From NCBI GenBank assembly GCA_001898405.1, contig MKTW01000004.1:260156-324155 (forward strand): 64,000 nt of DNA, read 5' to 3'. This stretch comes from Sphingobacteriales bacterium 44-61. Lineage in GTDB: Bacteria > Bacteroidota > Bacteroidia > Chitinophagales > Chitinophagaceae. Below are positions 26,931-35,969 of the stretch, one piece after another. The notes below the pieces were generated by a model. That model did not search any database and had not been told where the DNA came from. It saw nothing but the letters and a program-made list of their open reading frames with translations. The translations under genes and the position numbers were made by a program. Positions within the stretch are counted from its first letter, which is position 1. Every line of letters starts with the position of its first letter.

Positions 26931-28145
26931 TTATGCATATAAAATCCTGAAATAGTAGCGCCGGATAGGACGAAAGTACCAGGTCATCAGCAACAATGCC
27001 GTTGCAATGCCGACAAAAGTCCAGCTATTGGGATAGAAAACCCCGATCGCTACCATTACCAGCAAAAGACGGCTGTATTCCAGGTAAAAAATCCATCTCC
27101 GCTGGTCAAGGATCGCCCCACTGTTGATAAGACTGACAATAATAAATGCTGACAATAAAAATAACTGCATTGCACCCAGGTAATGTTCAAACAGCAACAC
27201 CACGAATAATAATCCCAACGAAAAAATAGTTTGCGCTGTTACATACTGCCGTATGGCCAGGGTTGCCGGACGGTGTTGCGAATGAACATTCAATAATTTT
27301 CTTTCCAGTATTGAACGGTAGCGCGGATCAAGGTCATCCGGTTTGCCAAACAATACCTTCCATTTGGCCCTAAAGCCTTTTGCATATCTGAAATTCATGA
27401 ACACTTCCAGCACGAAATGAAAATGCTGCCATAAAAAGCTATGGCTGTTCAAAGGCTTGGTAAGTCCGTACACGATCTCCACATCTTTACGCTCTTTGGC
27501 GAAAGTGCCGAACAGTTTGTCCCAGATGATCAGCACATCACCATAATTCTTATCCAGGTATTCAGGGTTCGATGCATGATGTATGCCATGATGCGTAGGT
27601 GTGACCAGTATTTTCTCCAACCACCCCCATTTGCCCAATGCCTGTGTGTGAATGAAAAAAGGATACAGGCCATGCACCAACAGGAACAGGGAGATCATCA
27701 ATGGCGGAAACCCGATCAAAGGCAAAACGGCCCAGAATGCGCAACGCACCACGGCCTGGAATACGGTGATCCTTGCAGATACCGTATAATTAAAGTCTTC
27801 ACTCTGGTGATGCACCACATGCACTGCCCAAAACGCATTGATCTCATGCGCCAGCCGGTGATACCAGTACCATACAAGATCAGTGGCAAGAAAAAGCAAT
27901 ACCCAGGTAAGCCATCCTGCTTTTATATCAAACAGGGCAAAGTGTTTATGGATGTATACAAATATGCCAAAGAAAAGACTGGTAGTAAAAAGATCGAGCA
28001 GGCGCTCGGCAATGCCCACATTGAGATTGGCGACAGATTCTGCATACTGAAAAAAATTCTTTCCTTTCCGTTTTGAATACAGGTATTCAAGCGCAATAAA
28101 AAACAGGAAAAGAGGAATGGCAAAACCGAGATAATTGAGTTTCAT
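26931..28145 (-). CDS. Sterol desaturase / fatty acid hydroxylase family membrane protein
   Basis: A 404-residue integral membrane di-iron enzyme. The eight-His motif set is present: HRLAH (HxxxH), HVVHHQS (HxxHH) and, after two more helices, THHGIHHASN. Extra C-terminal helices (about 290-400) exceed the 250-300 residues common in the family and resemble alkylglycerol-monooxygenase-like or longer bacterial members. It probably hydroxylates or desaturates a lipid tail; the substrate is unknown. A TACTTTTG box lies 40-47 bp upstream. Confidence 0.9.
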   Translation of the reverse strand: MKLNYLGFAIPLFLFFIALEYLYSKRKGKNFFQYAESVANLNVGIAERLLDLFTTSLFFGIFVYIHKHFALFDIKAGWLTWVLLFLATDLVWYWYHRLAHEINAFWAVHVVHHQSEDFNYTVSARITVFQAVVRCAFWAVLPLIGFPPLMISLFLLVHGLYPFFIHTQALGKWGWLEKILVTPTHHGIHHASNPEYLDKNYGDVLIIWDKLFGTFAKERKDVEIVYGLTKPLNSHSFLWQHFHFVLEVFMNFRYAKGFRAKWKVLFGKPDDLDPRYRSILERKLLNVHSQHRPATLAIRQYVTAQTIFSLGLLFVVLLFEHYLGAMQLFLLSAFIIVSLINSGAILDQRRWIFYLEYSRLLLVMVAIGVFYPNSWTFVGIATALLLMTWYFRPIRRYYFRILYA

Positions 28146-28184
28146 CTGCAGAGGTTTTATTGTCCACTAATATAGTAGACTATT

Positions 28185-28192
28185 CAAAAGTA
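28185..28192 (-). promoter_or_regulatory. -7 box of the sterol-desaturase-family gene
   Basis: TACTTTTG on the minus strand, 40 bp upstream of the start. It is next to an imperfect palindrome, GTCCACTAATATAGTAGAC (28162-28180). Confidence 0.45.
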
Positions 28193-28236
28193 GACATTAT
28201 TACCGTGTCCGCCAATACCTGCTGCAGGTTTTAGCA

Positions 28237-28788
28237 TCATGCAGGGGTCTGCTGCTGTATATGCTGTGCGCCTGATTCAAAGAAGTTTTCCAGTTCAATG
28301 AACATATTCTTGAAGAAGGGGATCACTGCCCCGATCGCATCCATGATACCCGGCCCCCAAGTGGCGATCACGGAGTACACTGTTGAATTTTCCGCTGTTT
28401 CCGGTTGCAACAATTTTAATTGAATTGCATAGAACAGGATAATGCTGTATACGATCGTATAGATGGCTACATAAAATAAAATACCTCCAAGCCGGTTGGC
28501 CCAACCCAGCATCACTGCTTCAACTGATGCCTGCAGCAGGTTGGCTCCAAGGCGTATCAATAATACCACTACAATAAATACCAGCAGGAAAGACAGAAAA
28601 GGCAACCATTGCTTTGAAACATTCACTGTTTCGCCAAGATAACCGGCCACCACAGCTGAGAGCTTGATAGCAGCTGCCAGGCCGACAATAACTGCAACGA
28701 ATGAAAACACCCCTACGATCAAACCACGCTGAAATCCTTTGATAACGGCGAAGACAAGCAGGATGGCGAAAATGACATCAAGTAACAT
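28237..28788 (-). CDS. cvpA: CvpA-family membrane protein
   Basis: A 183-residue protein with four membrane segments and the CvpA start LLDVIFAILLVFAVIKGFQRGLI... (conserved D-x4-G-x2-RG pattern). CvpA is linked to colicin V production in E. coli and to envelope homeostasis more widely; the molecular activity is not established. It lies 23 bp after the yqeY stop, so it is probably in the gldC-yqeY-cvpA transcript. Confidence 0.9.
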   Translation of the reverse strand: MLLDVIFAILLVFAVIKGFQRGLIVGVFSFVAVIVGLAAAIKLSAVVAGYLGETVNVSKQWLPFLSFLLVFIVVVLLIRLGANLLQASVEAVMLGWANRLGGILFYVAIYTIVYSIILFYAIQLKLLQPETAENSTVYSVIATWGPGIMDAIGAVIPFFKNMFIELENFFESGAQHIQQQTPA

Positions 28789-28811
28789 AATATGGAGAGT
28801 CTTTAATCAGA

Positions 28812-29264
28812 CTATTTTGCCAGCAACTCCTTCACCAGGGTGGAAATAGCTTTACCATCTGCTTTACCGGCCAGTTGCTTTGTAGCGGCTCCCATCACTT
28901 TACCCATATCTGCCGGCGAGCTGGCTCCTGTAGCAGCAATAATACCGGCGACAGCCTCTTTCAGCTCTTCAGGTGTCATTTGCTTTGGCAGAAATTTTTC
29001 AATCACGTCCAACTCTTCCTGTTCTTTCTGCGCCAGGTCTGCACGGTTCTGTTGCTGGAATATTTCCAGTGAATCGCGGCGTTGCTTCACCAGTTTCTGC
29101 AACAGCTTTGTTTCATCTTCTTCTTTTAATTCACCTCCTGCACCTTCTGAAGTTTTTGCCAGTAATATGGCTGCTTTTATCGCACGAAGGCTACGCAGGG
29201 CGCTTTCATTTTTTGCCAGCATTGCAGCCTTCAGTTCTGTCATGATCTTTTGCTCTAAACTCAT
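28812..29264 (-). CDS. GatB/YqeY domain protein
   Basis: A 150-residue helical protein of the YqeY family, which resembles the tRNA-binding tail domain of the GatB amidotransferase subunit. The family pattern is seen in MKARDESALRSLR-like MLAKNESALRSLRAIKAA, in KLVKQRRDSLEIF and in the C-terminal DMGKVMGAATKQLAGKADGK. It has no catalytic domain of its own, and a role with tRNA or translation is presumed. It lies between gldC and cvpA. Confidence 0.92.
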   Translation of the reverse strand: MSLEQKIMTELKAAMLAKNESALRSLRAIKAAILLAKTSEGAGGELKEEDETKLLQKLVKQRRDSLEIFQQQNRADLAQKEQEELDVIEKFLPKQMTPEELKEAVAGIIAATGASSPADMGKVMGAATKQLAGKADGKAISTLVKELLAK

Positions 29265-29308
29265 ATATCAGGACGTTTATTGTTTGTGATTTCGGGTTTA
29301 AGGTTTCC

Positions 29309-29656
29309 TTATGCTTTGTTTTCTTTCAGTTGTTTTTCCCTGAATTTCTGGTAGAAGTCCTGTGCAAATTGTTTCATTTCTCCTACCATTTCTTTATGAT
29401 TGGTAGCTCGTCCATAGGTATCTGCCATCGTCATCATGGTCTGATAAAAAAAATCGGCCATTTCATCCACCATCATATCTTTTGTCCAGAGATCGATCCG
29501 CAGAGCAGTTTTCTCCGCGCCATCCCAGAAAGACAGCATCATGGCTTTGGCTTTTTGTGCATTTTCCATATTGGAATCAGTGGCTTTCCAGCTGATACCA
29601 TCGGGTACTCTGTTCTCATCGGTACTTACATCAATAATAATACTTGATAAAGGCAT
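29309..29656 (-). CDS. gldC: Gliding-motility-associated protein GldC
   Basis: A 115-residue soluble protein. The segments ENRVPDGISWKATDS, KAKAMMLSFWDG and LRIDLWTKDMMVDEM are characteristic of GldC. In Flavobacterium GldC aids, but is not essential for, gliding; it occurs in many Bacteroidota that do not visibly glide. gldB is not adjacent here. Together with the PorG-like gene and a T9SS cargo gene it points to a T9SS-bearing cell. Confidence 0.92.
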   Translation of the reverse strand: MPLSSIIIDVSTDENRVPDGISWKATDSNMENAQKAKAMMLSFWDGAEKTALRIDLWTKDMMVDEMADFFYQTMMTMADTYGRATNHKEMVGEMKQFAQDFYQKFREKQLKENKA

Positions 29657-29678
29657 AATTGTCTTGAATTGAAGGGAG

Positions 29679-29686
29679 CAAAGTTA
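29679..29686 (-). promoter_or_regulatory. -7 box of gldC-yqeY-cvpA
   Basis: TAACTTTG on the minus strand, 23 bp upstream of the gldC start, in the 41-bp gap after the glycosyltransferase gene. Confidence 0.5.
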
Positions 29687-29697
29687 ATTAAATCAGT

Positions 29698-30822
29698 TCA
29701 CCCGGCAGCCTTTTCGATGCTCTGCCATAACAGTTGTGCAGATTTGTCCCAGTTATAAGCCTGTGCCGTATTCAGCCCCTTCTCCACCAGCTGTGCATGC
29801 AGGGTTTCGTCTTTATACAATAACATCATCTTTTCAGCAATATCGTGATAGCTCGCCGGGTCGGCATATAAAGCGGCATTGCCGGCAATTTCCTGCATGG
29901 GGGAATTAACGGAAGTGATGGCAGGGACGCCTGCCTGCATAGCTTCCAGCACCGGCATACCAAAGCCTTCAAACAACGAGGGGTATACCAGGGCATAAGC
30001 AGATCCTACCAGTTTTGAAAGTGTTGCCTCATCCACATAGCCGGTCACTACCAGGTCGTCGCGGTATTTATAGCTTGCAAGGCTTTCCATAAAAGCCTTG
30101 CTATGCCAGGCGGCTCTTCCGGCTATCACCAGTTTCCAATCACTTTTCTGTCTTTTTTTGAAAATGGAAAATGCTTTCAGCAGTGCGGTCAGATTTTTAC
30201 GGGGGTGAATGGAGCCTGCATAAATAAAGTAGTTCTTTCCTTGCGTAAATTCATCACGGGTCGTTTGCTGTGTTTGCCAGTGAAGCGGTTTGAATATTTC
30301 TCTTGCAGCATTATAGACCACATCAATTTTGTCCGCATCAATCTTGTATGCATCGATGAGATCTTTTTTGGAAAACTGTGATACAGTAACAAGTGATGCA
30401 GCTTTCCTCAAGAACTTTGGCGTATAGCGCTTATAAAAAAGCAGGTGTGATTTTTTTATAAATGTGGGATGATGCAGAAAAGCAAGGTCATGCACTACCA
30501 GGCATTGCGGCAGGTTGGTAGCAAGTGAACAAAACCCGTCGCAGGAAAGGAATACATCTGCTTTGTATTTTTTAAGTAGGGCTGGAACTCTTACATCATA
30601 CCACCATTTCCATAGCAAAGGATGACGTGCTGGCGGCCCGGCCACTACTGCTGTAATATTGGCTGAACTGATGAATTCCTGGTGAAAGGGCCGGTCAAAA
30701 ATAAAAATGAACTGATGCTCAGGATGGCCCTTTGCGAGCCGGCTCACCATTTCCCGTAAAAAATGGCCGTACCCTTCCAGGTTTTCGTATAATAAAAATC
30801 TTGTATTAACGGCTATTTTCAT
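29698..30822 (-). CDS. Family 4 (GT4-type) glycosyltransferase
   Basis: A 374-residue GT-B fold retaining glycosyltransferase from the ATG at 30822; the frame to 30936 overlaps the promoter. The C-terminal Rossmann half has FIYAGSIHPRKNLTALLKAF, LVIAGRAAW and the donor-binding E-x7-E block LFEGFGMPVLEAMQAG. The N-terminal half is an acceptor domain. It probably adds a hexose such as mannose to a surface glycan or lipid. No other glycan genes are adjacent, so the product is unknown. Confidence 0.92.
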   Translation of the reverse strand: MKIAVNTRFLLYENLEGYGHFLREMVSRLAKGHPEHQFIFIFDRPFHQEFISSANITAVVAGPPARHPLLWKWWYDVRVPALLKKYKADVFLSCDGFCSLATNLPQCLVVHDLAFLHHPTFIKKSHLLFYKRYTPKFLRKAASLVTVSQFSKKDLIDAYKIDADKIDVVYNAAREIFKPLHWQTQQTTRDEFTQGKNYFIYAGSIHPRKNLTALLKAFSIFKKRQKSDWKLVIAGRAAWHSKAFMESLASYKYRDDLVVTGYVDEATLSKLVGSAYALVYPSLFEGFGMPVLEAMQAGVPAITSVNSPMQEIAGNAALYADPASYHDIAEKMMLLYKDETLHAQLVEKGLNTAQAYNWDKSAQLLWQSIEKAAG

Positions 30823-31133
30823 GGTGGAGGGCAAAGTTAAAGCGTGCGGGGTTGTTATCCGAAAATCAATCCTGATCCGTAAAACTGCGCTGTTCAACGA
30901 GTTCAGAAAATGCATCCGGTCCGGTGGAAAATACACGGTTATCTAAAGGGGTTTTTACGAGCGTGATTACATTTTGGCGCTTGAATTTTCAGCAGGCATT
31001 TTTTCTGTGGATATTCGTTTATTACTGTGAAGAAAAAAGAGCAGTATTACAATTGCAGGCGGAAACGGAGAAGGGTACCTTTATTCATTGAGGACTAGAG
31101 GAAAAGTACTATGAAAACCTAATCCGGTAACCT
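30823..31133. other. 311-bp intergenic region
   Basis: Divergent spacer between the glycosyltransferase and the T9SS cargo gene. It contains one minus-strand TAACTTTG -7 box (30832-30839) serving the glycosyltransferase. Apart from AT-rich sequence close to the cargo gene I see no RNA gene, repeat or small ORF. Confidence 0.5.
30832..30839 (-). promoter_or_regulatory. -7 box of the glycosyltransferase gene
   Basis: TAACTTTG on the minus strand, only 10 bp before the start codon, so the mRNA may be nearly leaderless. It also argues against the longer reading frame. Confidence 0.5.
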
Positions 31134-32333
31134 ATGAAGCATTTTTACACCTACCGTATTCAATTCCCTTTACTGTTGTTTATGTTATGTGTTATGTATA
31201 GAAACGGCTTTGGTCAATGCCCAGGCGGGTATGTGCCAAGTGGAGTAGCTTTTGACACCACCATTTCTTTTACTGACGGTAACCACAGCTCAGTTATTAA
31301 ATTCCCCAAGTTTGATCCACAGACAGGTATGGTTACATGCGCTAAATTAACCATGACCATTTCATCTGTATTAAACTTCATGTATTTTGAAAACAGGGAT
31401 AACGCCCCCAATACTGCAGGAGTTAAGTTTACAAGGGAAGACATTATCAGTGGACCCGGGCTGAACTCTCCATTATCTAATGATGAAACCAAAACATTCG
31501 GGCCGTATAACCTGGCTCCAAAAGATGGAGTAATGAATTCAGGGCCTGATTATATCGGTGTTGGACCTGAAGATATTTTTAATACAACGAAAAGTGTTAC
31601 TATAACCGACTTATCAGATCTCTCACAGTTTTATGGACCTCCGGGTGATTCCCTGGCTTATAATTATACAGCCAGTGGGAGCTCACAGATCTCCAACACA
31701 GGCAACTGGTTTGGTGGAATAGACGCAGCAGGTTCCATTCATTATAGAATAGAGTTCTGCTATTGTCCTGCAACCGTGCTTCCGCTGAATATCTATTCAT
31801 TTGATGTAAAAAAGATCACATCTGATGCAGCAGAGCTGAAATGGAATGGCACTGATGATCCGGGTGAAAGTTATTATTATGAAGCCGAGGTAAGTAGAAA
31901 TGCTTACAACTACACCAGCATTGGTATTTTACAAAAAAATGACAACAATATTGGAAATTATAAAATGAATTTCTCAGCTTTACATGGTGAGAGCGGCGCA
32001 TATTATTTCCGGGTAAAACAAGTGTATGCCAACGGATATGTGAGATACAGCGTAACCCGTAGGCTGGAATTGGAAAGTTCCGATAAAATAAAATTTTCTG
32101 TCTTTCCAAATCCATCAAATGGCATAGTTGGTATCAAATTTGATAATATTTCGGAGGAACAATTTGCGTTGCAGATTTATAATACGCAGGGACAGTCAAT
32201 TGTGAGTAAAGATCTTGTGGTAAGTGGTTCTTCTTATGTGCAGGTAACGACGCTTAAAAGCGGTGTGTATTGGATGAGATTAACGAATAAGAAGACCCTG
32301 GTTTCCGGCGTACATCAACTTTTAATTAAATGA
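31134..32333 (+). CDS. T9SS-exported protein, choice-of-anchor E-like with type A sorting domain
   Basis: A 399-residue secreted protein. It has a signal peptide (1-27, ending GFGQ). Residues about 35-200 are a beta-sandwich resembling the choice-of-anchor E domain (ITFTDGNHSS-like ISFTDGNHSSVIKFPKFDP). Residues about 215-305 are fibronectin/Ig-like. The last 75 residues are a type A T9SS sorting domain with FPNPSNGIVGIKFDN and a final VSGVHQLLIK. The sorting domain is cleaved by a PorU-type sortase after export. No catalytic residues are evident; an adhesin or matrix role is only a guess. Confidence 0.85.
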   Translation: MKHFYTYRIQFPLLLFMLCVMYRNGFGQCPGGYVPSGVAFDTTISFTDGNHSSVIKFPKFDPQTGMVTCAKLTMTISSVLNFMYFENRDNAPNTAGVKFTREDIISGPGLNSPLSNDETKTFGPYNLAPKDGVMNSGPDYIGVGPEDIFNTTKSVTITDLSDLSQFYGPPGDSLAYNYTASGSSQISNTGNWFGGIDAAGSIHYRIEFCYCPATVLPLNIYSFDVKKITSDAAELKWNGTDDPGESYYYEAEVSRNAYNYTSIGILQKNDNNIGNYKMNFSALHGESGAYYFRVKQVYANGYVRYSVTRRLELESSDKIKFSVFPNPSNGIVGIKFDNISEEQFALQIYNTQGQSIVSKDLVVSGSSYVQVTTLKSGVYWMRLTNKKTLVSGVHQLLIK

Positions 32334-32364
32334 CCTCTTAGGTGGAAGAGGATGGTGGCTTGTA

Positions 32365-32395
32365 AAAGGGGCCTTGGTTCGGGGCCCCTTTCTTT
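32365..32395 (+). terminator. Terminator of the T9SS cargo gene
   Basis: AAAGGGGCC (32365-32373) pairs with GGCCCCTTT (32383-32391), followed by CTTTA. Confidence 0.75.
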
Positions 32396-32418
32396 ATGTC
32401 CTGTAATGAAGGATCTCC

Positions 32419-32563
32419 CCTGATCAATTTCCCACCAAGACAACGAAGGCCACAAAGAAAATTTCTTTTACTTGTCAATTATTTATAATTCAGTAGTTGC
32501 CATACCACTGGTATGACTATAAAATTTTCTTTGTGGCCTTCGTTGTCTTGGTGGGGGATCAGG
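32419..32563. repeat. 34-bp-arm inverted repeat, CACAAAG type
   Basis: Perfect arms 32431-32464 and 32522-32555, with an outer CCTGATC/GATCAGG pair (32419-32425 and 32557-32563). The 57-base interior carries its own CATACCA-C-TGGTATG hairpin (32501-32515). It is related in wording to 5936-5997 and 47665-47725. It fills most of the roughly 410-bp gap before the DUF4290 gene; the rest of that gap shows nothing recognisable except a near-consensus TACCTTTA at 32694. Confidence 0.95.
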
Positions 32564-32744
32564 CTAACCATACAATTTTTAGTTCCCTGCAGGAGCAGGC
32601 GGTTCCTACACTTATTTCTAACTCCTTCGTGCGCAATCCCACAGGTTTCGCCAAAATTTGCATTTTAGACAGGATTTTTTTATTATTGACCCGTACCTTT
32701 ACACTAATTTCCACTTTTATTTTTGTTTCCCTCTTATCTACTTT

Positions 32745-33446
32745 ATGGAATATAATACAACGAGAAATGGCCTGGTCATGAGAGAATACGGCCGCCATGT
32801 GCAGAAAATGATTGAACACCTGCTCAGCATCGAAGATCCCGAACGCCGCCAGCGCAATGCCTATGCAGTGATCGAACTGATGGGGTTTTTAAACCCCCAC
32901 CTGAAAAACGTGGAAGATTTTCGGCATAAACTCTGGGATCACCTGTTCTTAATCTCTGATTTTAAATTGGATGTGAAATCCCCCTATCCCATCCCTACCC
33001 GTGAGTCCCTTGCCGAAAAACCCCAACCCCTGCCTTATCCCAAAAGGTATCCACGCCATTCCCACCTGGGTAAAAACCTGGAGCTGGTGATCAAGAAAGC
33101 ATTGAGCGAAGAAGATTCCGACAAACGCGCAGGATTTGCCAATGCGATCGCTTACTACATGAAACTGGCTTATAGCAACTGGCATAAAGAAATGGTGCAC
33201 GATGATGCCATCCAGAGCGAACTTACCGGCATCACCAGCGGACAGCTCACTTTCACCAACACGCCTTACGTAAAAGCCTTCAGACCACAGGAAAACCGTG
33301 AAAGGGAAAGAGGCAGTTACGGCAAGCAAAGAGGCAAATTCCAGCACCGTAACGGCGGCAGCAACAACGGTGGTGGACAAAGAAGAAATGACAACCGCGA
33401 TAACCGGGGCGGTGGCGGTGGAAATTTCAAGAAAAAGAGATACTGA
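32745..33446 (+). CDS. DUF4290 protein with RGG-like C-terminal tail
   Basis: A 233-residue protein from the ATG at 32745; the 29 residues of the longer frame are Phe/Tyr-rich and not family-like. Residues about 1-180 are the DUF4290 domain, a helical domain typical of Bacteroidota (YGRHVQKMIEHLLSIEDPERR, LWDHLFLISDFKLDVKSPYP). The last 50 residues are Gly/Arg/Asn-rich, with repeated RGxx and NGG, ending KKKRY. This resembles RNA-binding RGG tails. It is followed 85 bp later by murA, an arrangement I recall as common in this phylum. Function unknown. Confidence 0.85.
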   Translation: MEYNTTRNGLVMREYGRHVQKMIEHLLSIEDPERRQRNAYAVIELMGFLNPHLKNVEDFRHKLWDHLFLISDFKLDVKSPYPIPTRESLAEKPQPLPYPKRYPRHSHLGKNLELVIKKALSEEDSDKRAGFANAIAYYMKLAYSNWHKEMVHDDAIQSELTGITSGQLTFTNTPYVKAFRPQENRERERGSYGKQRGKFQHRNGGSNNGGGQRRNDNRDNRGGGGGNFKKKRY

Positions 33447-33502
33447 TCCCCTTTATTTTAAGTTGATATACCCTCCCTGCGGTTTTTTGCGGGCTGATCA
33501 TT

Positions 33503-33510
33503 TATTTTTG
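33503..33510 (+). promoter_or_regulatory. -7 box of murA
   Basis: TATTTTTG, 22 bp before the murA ATG. A TTTG occurs at 33486-33489 but is too close for a usual -33 element. Confidence 0.45.
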
Positions 33511-33531
33511 ATCTCTTATTATTAATAACCC

Positions 33532-34842
33532 ATGCATTCTTTTGAAGTAAGAGGTGGAAAAAAATTGCAGGGCGAGATCATTCCCCAGGGTGCCAAAAAT
33601 GAAGCCCTGCAGATCATCAGCGCCGTATTGCTTACACCCGAAAAAGTAACGGTCACCAATATTCCTGACATCCTTGATGTGAACCTGCTGATAGAGCTGT
33701 TGCAGGAAATGAACGTAAAGCTGGAAAGGCCGACCCGCGACACCTGCATCTTCCAGGCAGATGATGTAAATATAGATTACCTCCACAGTGACGCCTATAA
33801 GAAGAAAAGCGGCCGTTTAAGGGGCTCCGTTATGCTGGCTGGCCCAATGCTCTCCCGCTTCAGAAAAGCCTTTATTCCCAAGCCAGGTGGTGATAAGATC
33901 GGCCGCCGGAGACTGGACACCCATATTATCGGCTTTGAAAAACTCGGCGCCGATTTCCGGTATCATGCAGAAGATGGCTTTTTCCATCTCTCAGCCCCCA
34001 ATCTCAGCGGAATGAACATGCTGCTGGACGAGCCTTCCGTTACAGGCACGGCCAACATCATCATGGCCGCCGTTATGGCCAATGGCACCACCACCATTTA
34101 TAACGCTGCCTGCGAGCCTTACCTGCAGCAGCTTTGCAAAATGCTCAACCGGATGGGCGCAAAGATCAGCGGCATTGGCAGCAACCTGCTCACCATCGAA
34201 GGGGTTTCCTATCTCGGTGGCACTGAACACCGCATGCTGCCGGATATGATCGAAGTAGGTTCCTTTATCGGGCTTGCCGCCATGACGCAAAGCGATATCA
34301 CCATTAAAGATGCAGGCATCGAAAGCCTGGGCATTATCCCCGAAAAATTCCGCCAGCTGGGCATCCAGCTCAATTTCATTGGCGACGATATTCATATCCC
34401 TTCACAGGAAATATATGAAGTGCAACGCTACCTCGATGGCGGCGTGCTTACTATATACGATCATCCCTGGCCAGGCTTTACACCCGACCTGCTGAGCATC
34501 GTTCTCGTAACAGCCATACAGGCCAAAGGCAGTGTGCTTATTCACCAGAAAATGTTTGAAAGCCGCCTGTTCTTTGTCGACAAACTAATCGACATGGGCG
34601 CACAGATCATTCTCTGCGATCCTCACCGTGCAGTGGTGATCGGCCTGGAGCGTGAACAGCAATTACGCGGCATCACCATGAGCAGCCCCGATATCCGTGC
34701 AGGCGTATCCCTGCTTATCGCCGCCCTCAGCGCAGAAGGAAAAAGCATTATCCAGAACATCGAACAAATTGATCGCGGCTACCAGTACATCGACGAGCGG
34801 TTGCGAAAACTGGGAGCAGACATCAAACGCATCGATGCTTAA
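33532..34842 (+). CDS. murA: UDP-N-acetylglucosamine 1-carboxyvinyltransferase, Asp-type active site
   Basis: First committed step of peptidoglycan synthesis: adds enolpyruvate from PEP to UDP-GlcNAc. The 436 residues form the two-domain EPSP-synthase-like fold, with the N-terminal [11 protein letters not shown] (K22, N23). The active-site loop, LPGGCTIGARP in E. coli, reads [15 protein letters not shown] here, so the fosfomycin-target Cys115 is replaced by Asp121. Asp-type MurA enzymes are active and fosfomycin-insensitive in other bacteria. It lies between the DUF4290 gene and a cupin gene. Confidence 0.96.
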   Translation: MHSFEVRGGKKLQGEIIPQGAKNEALQIISAVLLTPEKVTVTNIPDILDVNLLIELLQEMNVKLERPTRDTCIFQADDVNIDYLHSDAYKKKSGRLRGSVMLAGPMLSRFRKAFIPKPGGDKIGRRRLDTHIIGFEKLGADFRYHAEDGFFHLSAPNLSGMNMLLDEPSVTGTANIIMAAVMANGTTTIYNAACEPYLQQLCKMLNRMGAKISGIGSNLLTIEGVSYLGGTEHRMLPDMIEVGSFIGLAAMTQSDITIKDAGIESLGIIPEKFRQLGIQLNFIGDDIHIPSQEIYEVQRYLDGGVLTIYDHPWPGFTPDLLSIVLVTAIQAKGSVLIHQKMFESRLFFVDKLIDMGAQIILCDPHRAVVIGLEREQQLRGITMSSPDIRAGVSLLIAALSAEGKSIIQNIEQIDRGYQYIDERLRKLGADIKRIDA

Positions 34843-34853
34843 ACGGCTTTTAT

Positions 34854-35288
34854 ATGATCAGATACATTGCTATTGCCATCATTTTTTTTGCGACAGGACT
34901 ATTGGCCTCGCAGGTAATGGGACGAAACAACCAACAGGCCGGTTATATTCTTGAGCATGAAAAAGAAATTGCCGCTTCCCAACCCGGCCCTCATGATGGA
35001 GGCGGCAACACAACAGCTTACAATTTCTTTTCAACGGCTCCGGGTTTCAAACTCGCTTTCCGCAAAAGGGTATTGCATCCCGGCTCAGCTATCGGTTATC
35101 ATCTTCAGAAAGAAGATGAGATCTATTATGTGCTGAGCGGACATGGCCAGATGGAAATGAATGGAAAAACATTTGAAGTGCAGGCCGGTGATGCCATACT
35201 CACCAGACCAGGCAGCTCTCATGGATTAAAACAAACAGGCAAGGAAGACCTCGTGATCATCATCAACTATATGCAGGCCCCTAAATAG
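34854..35288 (+). CDS. Small exported or membrane-anchored cupin protein
   Basis: A 144-residue protein with an N-terminal hydrophobic segment (1-20, [20 protein letters not shown]) that acts as a signal or anchor. One cupin barrel follows (about 55-140). Metal-ligand-type residues occur in [19 protein letters not shown] and in [14 protein letters not shown]. It starts 11 bp after the murA stop, so it is cotranscribed. Substrate and activity are unknown; it could be a sugar-binding or isomerase-like cupin. Confidence 0.8.
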   Translation: MIRYIAIAIIFFATGLLASQVMGRNNQQAGYILEHEKEIAASQPGPHDGGGNTTAYNFFSTAPGFKLAFRKRVLHPGSAIGYHLQKEDEIYYVLSGHGQMEMNGKTFEVQAGDAILTRPGSSHGLKQTGKEDLVIIINYMQAPK

Positions 35289-35336
35289 GCCCGAGGCTTT
35301 TTTTGGAGTGGACATTGAGTTTTACTTTCTTTGCAG

Positions 35337-35912
35337 ATGTCTTCTTTCCAAAACAAGATCATCATTATTACTGCCCCTTCAGGCGCCGGCAAAACATCCA
35401 TCACCCGGTATTTGCTGAATAAATATCCTCAGCTGGCTTTTTCCATCTCAGCAGCCACCCGCAGCAAACGGGATTATGAAACAGATGGAGTGGATTATTA
35501 TTTTCTTACGGCGGAAGACTTCAAACAAAAAATCCAGCAAGGCGAATTTGTAGAATGGGAAATGGTGTATGAAGGGAAGTATTATGGCACATTGAAGGCT
35601 GAATTGCAGCGCATCTGGGACAATCACCAATGTCCTCTGCTTGATATAGACGTAAAAGGTGCTATCCATGTGCAACAGCAATATCCTGATACATCACTTA
35701 CTATTTTTATCGAGCCGCCATCCGTGGCAGAATTGAAACGCCGCCTGGAATCCCGTGGCACTGAAACGGCCGAATCGCTGCAGGCCCGTGTCAATAAAGC
35801 TTCTTACGAGATCTCCTTCAAAGATCATTTCAACAAAAATATTATCAACGACAACCTGGAAAAAGCCTGTGCAGAAGCGGATGAGATTGTAAGGGAGTTT
35901 TTGGGATTGTAG
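35337..35912 (+). CDS. gmk: Guanylate kinase
   Basis: Phosphorylates GMP to GDP. It has 191 residues from the ATG at 35337; a TTG two codons upstream is a poorer start. The P-loop is APSGAGKTS (13-21). GMP-binding residues lie in SAATRSKRDYETDGVDYYF, followed by the lid and the LDIDVKGAIHVQQ strand. Length and motifs are standard. It lies between the cupin gene and the CNNM-type protein. Confidence 0.96.
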   Translation: MSSFQNKIIIITAPSGAGKTSITRYLLNKYPQLAFSISAATRSKRDYETDGVDYYFLTAEDFKQKIQQGEFVEWEMVYEGKYYGTLKAELQRIWDNHQCPLLDIDVKGAIHVQQQYPDTSLTIFIEPPSVAELKRRLESRGTETAESLQARVNKASYEISFKDHFNKNIINDNLEKACAEADEIVREFLGL

Positions 35913-35969
35913 GATTCGAACATCAGCCATCGGATATACCATTTCCTTTTGCTTTATTATCTTTATGAA

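Noticed and set aside
27441-28076. 211-codon plus-strand frame inside the sterol-desaturase-family gene
   Set aside because: The opposite frame has all the di-iron His motifs; this one has none and is full of Cys, His and Gln.
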